Below are positions 1-5,913 of a stretch of 6,106 bases of DNA, in pieces. Each line of letters begins with the position of its first letter. The stretch's first letter is position 1. A model generated the notes under the pieces. It was not told the origin of the DNA and made no database searches. It saw only the letters and a program-made list of their open reading frames with translations. The DNA comes from Coriobacteriales bacterium (GTDB lineage Bacteria > Actinomycetota > Coriobacteriia > Coriobacteriales > UBA8131): positions 1 to 6,106 of the forward strand of contig JAITEK010000081.1 in the NCBI GenBank assembly GCA_031282085.1, read 5' to 3'. A program made the position numbers and the translations under genes.

Positions 1-228
1 GAGCAGGCCAAGCGCGAGGCCGAGCTGGAGGAGCTGCGCGGCCCCCGCCACGAGGCAAGCTGGGGCAACCAGATACGCAACTACGTGCTCTACCCCTATC
101 AGATGGTAAAAGACGTGCGCACCGGCGTGGAGACGGGCAACGTTGACGCCGTACTCGACGGAGACATAGACGCGTTCATTGTGGCCTTCCTCCGTATGAA
201 GGCCATCGGCGACGAGGCGGTAGGGTAG
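1..228 (+). CDS. prfB: Peptide chain release factor 2, C-terminal end (partial)
   Basis: Frame 1 is open from the first base to a TAG at 226-228 and gives the last 75 residues of a class I release factor. The diagnostic stretch is WGNQIRNYVLYPYQMVKD (residues 21-38 of the fragment), followed by RTGVETGNVDAVLDGDIDAFI; this is the standard RF2 C-terminus (RF1 ends differently). RF2 recognises UGA and UAA in the ribosomal A site and triggers hydrolysis of peptidyl-tRNA. The GGQ catalytic loop, the SPF-type codon-recognition loop and any programmed frameshift site lie upstream, outside the window. The first ~20 residues are a charged Glu/Lys/Arg helix (EQAKREAELEELR), as in family members. The gene appears intact at its 3' end. 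The next start codon is 36 bases downstream with no terminator visible between, so transcription may continue into the transketolase genes. Confidence 0.95.
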   Translation, partial: EQAKREAELEELRGPRHEASWGNQIRNYVLYPYQMVKDVRTGVETGNVDAVLDGDIDAFIVAFLRMKAIGDEAVG

Positions 229-254
229 TGAGCACACACGTTACGGACACCGAC

Positions 255-263
255 AGGAAGGGG
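255..263 (+). promoter_or_regulatory. Ribosome binding site of tktN
   Basis: AGGAAGGGG lies just before two candidate in-frame ATGs, at 265 and 274. The AGGA part (255-258) is 6 bases from the ATG at 265, and the AAGGGG part ends 10 bases from the ATG at 274. Both are usable. I chose 265 as the default; the real protein may be three residues shorter (starting MGFDATEIE). Confidence 0.6.
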
Positions 264-264
264 C

Positions 265-1206
265 ATGAGACACATGGGTTTTGATGCGACGGAGATAGAA
301 CGCAGGGCTGCCGCCATGCGCCGCGACATCCTCAAGATGATAGCGCTGGCAGGCAGCGGACACCCGGGAGGATCGCTTTCGGCAACGGACATCCTCGCCG
401 TGCTGTATTTTGGTGAGGTAGTGCGGCACCGACCCAGTGAACCCACCTGGGAGAGGCGCGACCGCTTCATTTTGAGCAAGGGCCACGCGGCGCCCGTGCT
501 CTATGCCGCGCTCGCACACGCGGGCTACTTCGAGGTGAGCGAGCTCGCGACTCTGCGCAGCTTCGGCTCTCGTTTGCAGGGACATCCCGATTCCCGTAAG
601 CTGCCCGGCGTGGAGGTCGCGACCGGCTCGCTTGGCCAAGGGCTTTCCATCGCGGCCGGTATGGCCTACGGGCTTGCGGTAAGTGGGCAAAGCGAGCAGG
701 ACGAGCAGGACGAGCGCGTCCCCGGCGACCCCGTCAGCCCCAGCGCCCAACAGGTATTCGTACTCCTCGGCGACGGCGAGCTACAGGAGGGCCAGGTATG
801 GGAGGCGGCCATGTTCGCCGCGCATCAGCGCCTCGGCAACCTGGTAGCCATCGTAGATAACAACAACCTCCAGATAGACGGAGCGCTTGAGGACGTGGTC
901 GGCCTCGGCGACATCTCCGCCAAGTTCACGGCCTTTGGGTGGAGGGCGCTTGAGGTAGACGGGCACAACATCACCCAGCTCAAGCAGGCCTTCGACGAGG
1001 CAAGCGCCCACACCGACGGCCCCGTTGTCGTTGTCGCCCACACCGTAAAGGGCAAGGGCGTGAGCTTCATGGAGAACCAGTGCGGCTGGCATGGCAAGGC
1101 GCCGAGCGACGAGCAATGCGACCGCGCCCTCGCCGAACTTGAGACGGACGCCAAAGCGGCTACCGAGCCACCTGTTGGCGCCGCGCGTGAGGAGGTGCGC
1201 TTATGA
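265..1206 (+). CDS. Transketolase, N-terminal (TPP-binding) subunit
   Basis: This 313-residue protein is the N-terminal half of a split transketolase, which uses thiamine diphosphate to move two-carbon ketol units between sugar phosphates in the cytoplasm (non-oxidative pentose phosphate pathway). Visible motifs are SGHPGG (31-36), SKGHAAPVLY (71-80), LPGVEVATGSLGQGLS (113-128) and the TPP/Mg motif GDGELQEGQ (169-177) ending in NNN (199-201). Family members are usually about 270-285 residues. The extra length sits partly in an acidic, Gln-rich insert at about 141-160 and partly in an Ala/Glu-rich tail. The gene overlaps the C-terminal subunit gene by 4 bases (ATGA), so the two are probably translated in a fixed ratio. 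Substrates cannot be read from sequence: related two-subunit enzymes act on apulose 4-phosphate or sulfosugars, but nothing nearby suggests those pathways. Confidence 0.92.
   Translation: MRHMGFDATEIERRAAAMRRDILKMIALAGSGHPGGSLSATDILAVLYFGEVVRHRPSEPTWERRDRFILSKGHAAPVLYAALAHAGYFEVSELATLRSFGSRLQGHPDSRKLPGVEVATGSLGQGLSIAAGMAYGLAVSGQSEQDEQDERVPGDPVSPSAQQVFVLLGDGELQEGQVWEAAMFAAHQRLGNLVAIVDNNNLQIDGALEDVVGLGDISAKFTAFGWRALEVDGHNITQLKQAFDEASAHTDGPVVVVAHTVKGKGVSFMENQCGWHGKAPSDEQCDRALAELETDAKAATEPPVGAAREEVRL
694..711 (+). repeat. Two tandem copies of a 9-base unit inside tktN
   Basis: GAGCAGGAC occurs at 694-702 and again, perfectly, at 703-711, encoding Glu-Gln-Asp twice. It lies in the low-complexity acidic insert of the transketolase N-terminal subunit, between the 'GMAYGLA' helix and the strand leading to the TPP motif. 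It is probably the product of replication slippage in a surface loop. Confidence 0.7.
1190..1196 (+). promoter_or_regulatory. Ribosome binding site of tktC
   Basis: AGGAGGT sits inside the end of tktN, 6 bases before the ATG at 1203. This near-consensus Shine-Dalgarno sequence, together with the ATGA stop/start overlap, fixes the start and supports coupled translation of the two transketolase subunits. Confidence 0.8.
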
Positions 1207-2138
1207 GCGAGAAGAAGGCAACCCGCGCCGCCTATGGCGAGACCCTCGTTGAGCTTTTGGCGGAAGGTGTCGATGTCTACGCGGTCGACGCGGACCTCGC
1301 CGGCTCAACGACGAGCGCAAAACTCAGAGAGGCGAGTGCCGCCCGTCACATCAACGTAGGCATCGCCGAACAGAACATGATCGGCGTAGCCGCCGGTCTC
1401 TCACTCACGGGCAAGACGGTGTTCACCGGCTCGTTCGCGGTGTTCGGCACCGGGCGCGTCTACGACCAGATACGTAACACCGTCTGCTACGCGGGCCTCG
1501 ACGTGAAGATCGCCCCCACTCACTCGGGCATCAGCGTGGGCCCCGACGGCGGCAGCCATCAGATGATAGAGGACCTCGCGCTCATGCGCGTGCTCCCCAA
1601 CATGCGCGTGCTGGTACCCGCTGACTACCTGTCGGCGAAGGCGGCCATCCGCATAGCCGCACGCACGCCCGGGCCATTCTATATCCGTATGGGCCGCTCG
1701 AACGTGCCGCAGATATACCCCGACGCCGAGGGTTTTGCGCTCGGCAGCGCCCGCGTGCTGCGCTCCGGCGACGATGTGACCATCGTTGCCTGCGGCATAG
1801 AGGTGCCGCTGGCCCTGGAGGCGGCCGAGCGACTTGCTGCCGAGAAAGGCATACAGGCCGAGGTCATCGACGTATTCTCCCTCAAGCCCCTCGACGCGAA
1901 GACCATCCTGCGCTCGGCGAGCAAGACCGGTTTCGTGATAACCGCCGAGGAGCACTCGGTGATAGGGGGCCTGGGAGCGGCGGTCGCCGAGGTGCTTGCC
2001 GAGCATCCCGACGTCCTGCGCAAACCGCTGGGCCGCATCGGCGTACAGGACCGCTTTGGCACTTCGGGCGGATTCGACGAGCTTTTCCGCGAGTATGGCC
2101 TTGATGCGCAGGCAATTTACGAGCTTGTGGTACAATAG
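1203..2138 (+). CDS. Transketolase, C-terminal (pyrimidine-binding) subunit
   Basis: This 311-residue protein is the second half of the split transketolase. It carries the pyrimidine-binding domain (about 5-170) and the transketolase C-terminal domain (about 185-305), both of normal size. The motif NVGIAEQNMIGVAAGLS (51-67) contains Glu56, the conserved acid that activates the thiamine diphosphate aminopyrimidine ring. Other family landmarks are THSGISVGPDGGSHQ (106-120), FYIRMGR (159-165) and TAEEHSVIGGLGAAVAE (247-263). The active site forms between this chain and the N-terminal subunit, so both are needed. It resembles the matching half of DXP synthase, but the adjacent N-terminal partner and the lack of isoprenoid genes favour transketolase. 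Rare-looking ATA isoleucine codons are frequent here (8 of 20 Ile), unlike in the protease gene downstream. Confidence 0.92.
   Translation: MSEKKATRAAYGETLVELLAEGVDVYAVDADLAGSTTSAKLREASAARHINVGIAEQNMIGVAAGLSLTGKTVFTGSFAVFGTGRVYDQIRNTVCYAGLDVKIAPTHSGISVGPDGGSHQMIEDLALMRVLPNMRVLVPADYLSAKAAIRIAARTPGPFYIRMGRSNVPQIYPDAEGFALGSARVLRSGDDVTIVACGIEVPLALEAAERLAAEKGIQAEVIDVFSLKPLDAKTILRSASKTGFVITAEEHSVIGGLGAAVAEVLAEHPDVLRKPLGRIGVQDRFGTSGGFDELFREYGLDAQAIYELVVQ
2128..2136 (+). promoter_or_regulatory. Possible extended -10 promoter for ftsEX
   Basis: TGGTACAAT, at the very end of tktC, fits an extended -10 element (TGn followed by TACAAT at 2131-2136). There is no recognisable -35 box 16-18 bases upstream, which is tolerated by extended -10 promoters. 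Transcription would start near 2142 and give a leader of about 105 bases before ftsE. The match could be chance, since the bases also encode the last residues of the transketolase. Confidence 0.35.
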
Positions 2139-2247
2139 TGCCCGCCTAGAGAGGCTCTATACTGACGCGGGTTCAAAGGGAAGGGACAGGCCCGGGCGAA
2201 GCGGCGGCGGTAGGAGGAAGCCAGCTCCCGCACGAACTGTTGATTAA
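2139..2247 (+). other. Intergenic leader before ftsE
   Basis: This 109-base gap is the longest non-coding stretch in the window. Besides the stem-loop at its start, it holds the 8-base palindrome GCCCGGGC (2190-2197) and a strong Shine-Dalgarno-like AGGAGGA (2212-2218). The latter is 29 bases from the ATG at 2248, and no ATG, GTG or TTG lies at a normal distance from it. No tRNA or recognisable riboswitch is seen. Confidence 0.5.
2141..2171 (+). other. Nested stem-loop in the tktC-ftsE gap
   Basis: Two perfect inverted repeats are nested: CCCGC (2141-2145) pairs with GCGGG (2167-2171), and inside them TAGAG (2147-2151) pairs with CTCTA (2155-2159) around a 3-base AGG loop. No T-run follows, so it is not a classical intrinsic terminator. 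It could be a 3' end structure of the transketolase message, or the 5' end of an ftsEX transcript if the promoter at 2128-2136 is real. With stems this short, chance is a fair alternative. Confidence 0.3.
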
Positions 2248-3543
2248 ATGAACGGAGTTAACGTGGCAGACGACAACCAGGCGCAAGGCCAGGGCGGTGT
2301 GAGATACCCCGCACAGTCTAACCCTATCCTCATACCCGGAGGAGCATCTTCTGGGGATGGGGGAGAAGAAGTACGAAGGGCACACGAGGCTGCCACTTCG
2401 CGGATTGTTGAGGAGTTGCTCTCCCAAACAGCCGTATCGTCCACCTCTGCCGGGCAGCCGGCAGGATCGGAGCAGCACAAGCCCGTGATTGCTGTGCCAT
2501 CCCTTACCGTTCCCGCGCAAAGGACTTCCGCGCCTTCATCTTCGGCGCAGGTCGCCAGCGGTGTTGGTCTTGCGGCGGCCGCGCTTGCCGCCTCCGATAC
2601 CGCGTCTTCCGCGGTCGCTCGCCAGGCGGCGCTTACCCCGTCACCCGCTCCCACACCCTTGGTCGCCACGCAGGCTGCTCCCGCAGCCGCTCCCGCGGCG
2701 GCAGCCACCGCTTCTGCGCCCGCGGCATCGGCCGAAACCGCGCAGGACGCGCGCAGGGTCCCCGCTCCCGGCGACATCCCCGACATACGGCAGCATCCCT
2801 CCAGGGGCGCTTCCCCCGCGGCGGGGCATCAAACGGCTGGCGGCGTGCCGGTCATCGTGTTCGAGGGCATATCCAAGATCTATCCCGCCCAGCCCGACAA
2901 ACCGGCGCTCAACAATATCTCGCTGCGGATATTCGCCGGGGAGTTCATCTTCCTCGTCGGTCACTCGGGCAGCGGCAAATCGACCTTCATCCGCCTCATC
3001 AACCGCGAGATTCTCGCGTCACGGGGGCGGCTTACCGTTGCGGGCGAGGACGTCGTCCGTATGCGCAACTGGCGCGTCCCGTATCTGCGCCGCAACATCG
3101 GCTGCGTGTTCCAGGACTTCAAGCTGCTGCCCAACAAGACCGCGTTTGAGAACGTGGCCTTCGCGCTGGAGGTCATCGGCAAATCCAAGCACATCGTTCG
3201 CACGCAGGTGCCCGAGGTCTTGAGGCTCGTAGGGCTTGAGGATAAGCTCGACCAGTACCCCGATCAGCTCTCCGGCGGCGAGCAGCAGCGCGTCTCCATC
3301 GCGCGCGCCATCGTCAACCGCCCGCCGCTGCTCATCTGCGACGAGCCGACGGGCAACCTCGACCCGCAGACCTCGCTCGGCATCATGCGTCTGCTCGACC
3401 GTATCAACCGCACCGGCACGACGATACTCGTCGCCACGCACGACCGCGAAATGGTCGATTCCCTGCGTAAGCGGGTGGTGGCGTTGGAGAACGGCTATCT
3501 CGTCCGCGATCAGGATAAGGGGGTGTACGGTCTCGATGCGTAG
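2248..3543 (+). CDS. ftsE: Cell division ATP-binding protein FtsE with long N-terminal extension
   Basis: This is the ATPase subunit of the FtsEX complex, which acts at the inner face of the membrane and drives FtsX to activate peptidoglycan hydrolases during division or elongation. The ABC domain covers about 201-431 and is complete: Walker A GHSGSGKST (238-246), Q-loop VFQDFKLL with Gln289, signature LSGGEQQRVS (341-350), Walker B LLICDEPTGNLD (361-372) with Asp365 and Glu366, and switch His398. FQDFKLLPNKTAFENVAF is typical of FtsE. Usual FtsE is about 220-230 residues, so residues 1-200 are extra. A likely short helix (about 40-60, EEVRRAHEAATSRIVEELL) is followed by an Ala/Pro/Ser/Thr-rich, probably disordered stretch (about 61-170). 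The frame is unbroken and no good internal start precedes residue 201, so the extension seems genuinely translated. The start is either ATG 2248 or GTG 2263. The gene overlaps ftsX by 8 bases. Confidence 0.95.
   Translation: MNGVNVADDNQAQGQGGVRYPAQSNPILIPGGASSGDGGEEVRRAHEAATSRIVEELLSQTAVSSTSAGQPAGSEQHKPVIAVPSLTVPAQRTSAPSSSAQVASGVGLAAAALAASDTASSAVARQAALTPSPAPTPLVATQAAPAAAPAAAATASAPAASAETAQDARRVPAPGDIPDIRQHPSRGASPAAGHQTAGGVPVIVFEGISKIYPAQPDKPALNNISLRIFAGEFIFLVGHSGSGKSTFIRLINREILASRGRLTVAGEDVVRMRNWRVPYLRRNIGCVFQDFKLLPNKTAFENVAFALEVIGKSKHIVRTQVPEVLRLVGLEDKLDQYPDQLSGGEQQRVSIARAIVNRPPLLICDEPTGNLDPQTSLGIMRLLDRINRTGTTILVATHDREMVDSLRKRVVALENGYLVRDQDKGVYGLDA
2254..2257 (+). promoter_or_regulatory. Ribosome binding site favouring a GTG start of ftsE at 2263
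   Basis: GGAG, within the context AACGGAG, lies 5 bases before an in-frame GTG at 2263. The ATG at 2248 has no Shine-Dalgarno sequence at a normal distance. Translation may therefore begin at 2263, giving a protein starting MADDNQAQ and five residues shorter than the annotated form. Confidence 0.5.
2425..2847 (+). other. Low-complexity Ala/Pro/Ser/Thr-rich linker region of FtsE
   Basis: These bases encode residues 60-200 of FtsE. The densest part (about 83-165) is almost only Ala, Pro, Ser, Thr and Val, with runs such as APAAAPAAAATASAPAA. At the DNA level it is rich in imperfect GCTCCCGC / GCCGC repeats. It most likely forms a flexible tether between the N-terminal helix and the ATPase domain. 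The stretch at 103-124 is mildly hydrophobic but too rich in Ser, Thr and Asp to be a convincing membrane segment. Confidence 0.75.
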
Positions 3544-4444
3544 TTTTGCCTATTTCATCCGAGAGGCCCTCGGCAACTCGAAGAAGAACTTCTCGACCGC
3601 ACTCGGCGCTATAGTTACCATCTTTCTGTCCCTGCTGGTCATAGGCGTGTTCATGGTGCTCTCGCTTATCATTAATCAGTTGGTGGAGGAGGTCGAGAGC
3701 AACTTGTCCATCGAGGTGTTCCTCAACGACAACGCACTTGAGTCGGACGTCAGCACCTTCGAGGACTATGTGAACTCCCTGCCCGAGGTGAGCCAGGTCG
3801 TCTATGTGAGCAAAGAGGAGGCGCTTGAGATATTCAAGGAGCAATCCTCAACGGCGGCGATTGCGGAGGTGCTCGACGGCAACCCCCTGCCAGCCAAGTT
3901 CCAAATATCCCTCAACGACCCCGAGAAGATACAGCAGGTCGTCGATGCGGTTAAAGCGACCGATACCTTCCTGCTGGTGGTAGAGAATCCTGAGAGCCCG
4001 GAGCAATCCGTCAAGTACGGCCAGTCCATTGTCGATAAGCTCATCCAGGTGGCGCGGATCATCCGTATCGTCTGCCTGGGGCTGGTGCTGCTGCTGGTGT
4101 TCGTTGCGCTCATCTTCATCAACAACACCATACGGCTGGCCATCCTCGCGCGGCGCAAGGAGATCGCCATCATGCGTCTCGTCGGCGCCTCCAATGGCTT
4201 TATCCGTGGGCCCTTCCTCATGGAAGGGGCGCTTCAGGCGCTCGTCGGCGCTGGCTTGGCCATCGGCGCTATCTCGCTTGCGGCCAACTACCTGTTCAAG
4301 CAAACCCAAACGGACAACATGCTGGCGTGGCTGCCCGACATCGCCTCGCTGCTTTGGATCATCTACCTTGCTCTTTTGGCTATCGGTTTCATCATCGGCC
4401 TCTTTGGCTCCTTCTGGGCGATGCGCCGTTATCTCAAGGTGTAG
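3536..4444 (+). CDS. ftsX: Cell division protein FtsX (ABC permease subunit)
   Basis: This 302-residue membrane protein is the FtsE partner. It has the expected layout: short cytoplasmic N-terminus (MRSFAYFIREALGNSKKNF), TM1 (about 24-46), an extracellular domain (about 48-170), then TM2 (about 175-196), TM3 (about 224-250) and TM4 (about 270-294), ending in WAMRRYLKV. The extracellular part follows the family pattern (IEVFLND..., then V..VVYVSKEEALEIFKEQ at 85-103) and would carry the hydrolase-contacting lobe. NNTIRLAILARRKEIAIMRLVGAS (196-219) is the conserved coupling segment after TM2. The start ATG at 3536 overlaps the ftsE stop by 8 bases, and GGGGGTG at 3519-3525 is a plausible ribosome binding site; the same frame is open upstream but without homology, so a longer start is rejected. 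ATA isoleucine codons occur six times up to residue 199 and never after it. Confidence 0.95.
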   Translation: MRSFAYFIREALGNSKKNFSTALGAIVTIFLSLLVIGVFMVLSLIINQLVEEVESNLSIEVFLNDNALESDVSTFEDYVNSLPEVSQVVYVSKEEALEIFKEQSSTAAIAEVLDGNPLPAKFQISLNDPEKIQQVVDAVKATDTFLLVVENPESPEQSVKYGQSIVDKLIQVARIIRIVCLGLVLLLVFVALIFINNTIRLAILARRKEIAIMRLVGASNGFIRGPFLMEGALQALVGAGLAIGAISLAANYLFKQTQTDNMLAWLPDIASLLWIIYLALLAIGFIIGLFGSFWAMRRYLKV

Positions 4445-4463
4445 TACGTGGGTGAGGTAGGTC

Positions 4464-5903
4464 ATGGGTGAGCCTGTGGCGCCTTTGCACGAAGGCGACG
4501 CCGAGCCCCAAAACGCCCCATCGGTAGCGCACGGCGCCGATGGGCGTCATGCGCCGGGCAAGTCGTCCGGCAGGCGGCGGGGCCATTGGCGCGTACTTCT
4601 GCTCGCCGTCCCCCTCGTCATCCTCGTCTTCCTCGCGGGTAATCTGGCGGTCTCCTTCGGCGTTTTGGACGTGGCCGATCTCGCTGGCCTCAAACCATCT
4701 TTGACCCAGGGCGCCGCAAACGCCACCGACGAGGTCTCCACCATCCAACTCTCCGCCCGCCTTGAGGAGGTCGCGGGTCTGCTCGACGCCGATTCGCTGT
4801 ATCGCTACACGCAAGGCGACGTGGACACCGCGACAACCGAGGCCATCCGCGCGCTCATCGCCACGAGCGGCGACGCCTACGCCCAGTATTACACTCCCGA
4901 GGAATATGCTGAATATCTGCGCAGCTCAGAGGGTGAGTATTCGGGCATCGGAGTCGTGCTCTCGTTGGTGGATGGTGCAATCACGGTCCTGGAGGTCTAT
5001 GAAGGTTCTCCTGCTGCCGAGGCGGGCGTCGTCATCGGCGACGTGCTGCTGGCAATCGACGGGCAGCGCCGCGATTGGACGCTTGAGGAGGCGACCGAGG
5101 CCATCCGCCGCCCGTTGGGGGAGGAGGTCACGCTCACGTGGCGCCATGGTGAGGAGGAACGCGAGACGGTGCTCGTCCTGCGCGAAGTGAACATCCCCAC
5201 CATCGTCCCGCATCTCATCGAGCGCGACGGCCAGGCCGTTGGCTACGTCTACCTGCGCCGCTTCAACACTCACAGCGCCAGCGAGCTGAGTGAGGCCCTG
5301 CTCGGTCTTGAGGACAGGGGCGCTCAGTCCTTCGTCCTCGACCTGCGTGGCAATCCCGGCGGCTACCTCAGCCAGGCCATCGACATCACCTCGCTGTTCG
5401 TGCCGTCGGGTGTGGTCGTTCAGATCGAGGATCGCGGAGGCATCGTCAGCAAGAAGGTCAGCGGCAAGACCGTTACGGGCAAACCGCTTGCCGTGTTGGT
5501 GAACGGGGGTTCGGCCTCTGCTTCCGAGCTGGTTGCCGCCGCGCTCAAGGACCACGGCCGTGCGACCATCGTCGGCGAACTCACCTATGGCAAGGGCACG
5601 GTCCAGGACATCCGCAAACTCAGCTGGGGCGCCGCGCTCAAATACACGATCGCCCATTACCTGAGCCCCAACGGGACGGTCCTCGACGGCGTGGGCATCA
5701 CGCCGGATGTGGTCGTATCGCCCAGCGGCGCCTCGGGCCAGGAGGGGCAGGCGAACGAAGACGAGGGCGCGGGTACGGATACCCCAAAAGACGGCGCCAA
5801 TCTGAGCAATCACCTCACGAGTAGCGACTACCGTTATGAGCAGGGTGTGGACCTGCAACTCGACGCGGCGCTTGAGGCCGTGCTCGCGTCTCCGAATACG
5901 TGA
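4464..5903 (+). CDS. Membrane-anchored C-terminal processing protease (S41, PDZ)
   Basis: This 479-residue serine protease is of the CtpA/CtpB/Prc family. Order of parts: a hydrophilic cytoplasmic N-terminus with RRR before the membrane (1-42), one TM segment or uncleaved signal anchor (about 43-65), a helical region (90-155, ending in DAYAQYYTPEEYAEYL), a PDZ domain (about 156-225, GIGVVLSL...GSPAAEAGVVIGDVLLAIDG) and the S41 core (about 245-420). Catalytic residues inferred by alignment to B. subtilis CtpB are Ser352 in GSASASE, Lys377 and Gln381 in YGKGTVQ; DLRGNPGG (293-300) is also present. All are intact. An acidic Gly-rich linker (421-445) leads to a C-terminal helix typical of the family. 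GAGGT (4454-4458) lies 5 bases before the ATG, and the start is 19 bases after ftsX, so it is probably co-transcribed. The substrate is unknown; proteolysis of cell-wall enzymes outside the membrane is an inference from context. Confidence 0.93.
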   Translation: MGEPVAPLHEGDAEPQNAPSVAHGADGRHAPGKSSGRRRGHWRVLLLAVPLVILVFLAGNLAVSFGVLDVADLAGLKPSLTQGAANATDEVSTIQLSARLEEVAGLLDADSLYRYTQGDVDTATTEAIRALIATSGDAYAQYYTPEEYAEYLRSSEGEYSGIGVVLSLVDGAITVLEVYEGSPAAEAGVVIGDVLLAIDGQRRDWTLEEATEAIRRPLGEEVTLTWRHGEEERETVLVLREVNIPTIVPHLIERDGQAVGYVYLRRFNTHSASELSEALLGLEDRGAQSFVLDLRGNPGGYLSQAIDITSLFVPSGVVVQIEDRGGIVSKKVSGKTVTGKPLAVLVNGGSASASELVAAALKDHGRATIVGELTYGKGTVQDIRKLSWGAALKYTIAHYLSPNGTVLDGVGITPDVVVSPSGASGQEGQANEDEGAGTDTPKDGANLSNHLTSSDYRYEQGVDLQLDAALEAVLASPNT

Positions 5904-5913
5904 GCGTCCGCGT

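Noticed and set aside
221..226. TAGGGT as a -10 box for a transketolase promoter
   Set aside because: It fits only the loose TANNNT pattern, has no -35 element or TGn extension, and overlaps the prfB stop.
1401..2135. Antisense open frame (244 codons) opposite tktC
   Set aside because: It is a shadow of a strongly conserved transketolase gene; no domain and no convincing ribosome binding site.
2141..2171. Intrinsic (rho-independent) terminator after tktC
   Set aside because: The stems are short (5 bp each, the outer one enclosing a 7-base asymmetric bulge) and no T-run follows, so I list it only as a stem-loop candidate.
2244..2786. Antisense Ala-rich open frame opposite the FtsE extension
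   Set aside because: It mirrors the low-complexity GC-rich DNA of the FtsE linker. The + frame continues without a stop into a complete ABC domain, so it is the better coding choice.
3236..3535. Upstream in-frame extension of ftsX into ftsE
   Set aside because: The translated stretch is Ser/Arg-rich out-of-frame ftsE sequence. FtsX homology begins exactly at the ATG at 3536 (MRSFAYFIREAL).
4926..5858. Long antisense open frame (310 codons) opposite the S41 protease gene
   Set aside because: The + strand frame has clear PDZ and S41 motifs. The antisense product is compositionally odd, shows no recognisable domain, and is expected in GC-rich DNA where stop codons are rare.
4131..5903. Protease gene as part of a mobile element
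   Set aside because: No integrase, transposase, terminal repeats or tRNA edge is present; codon use alone is not enough.
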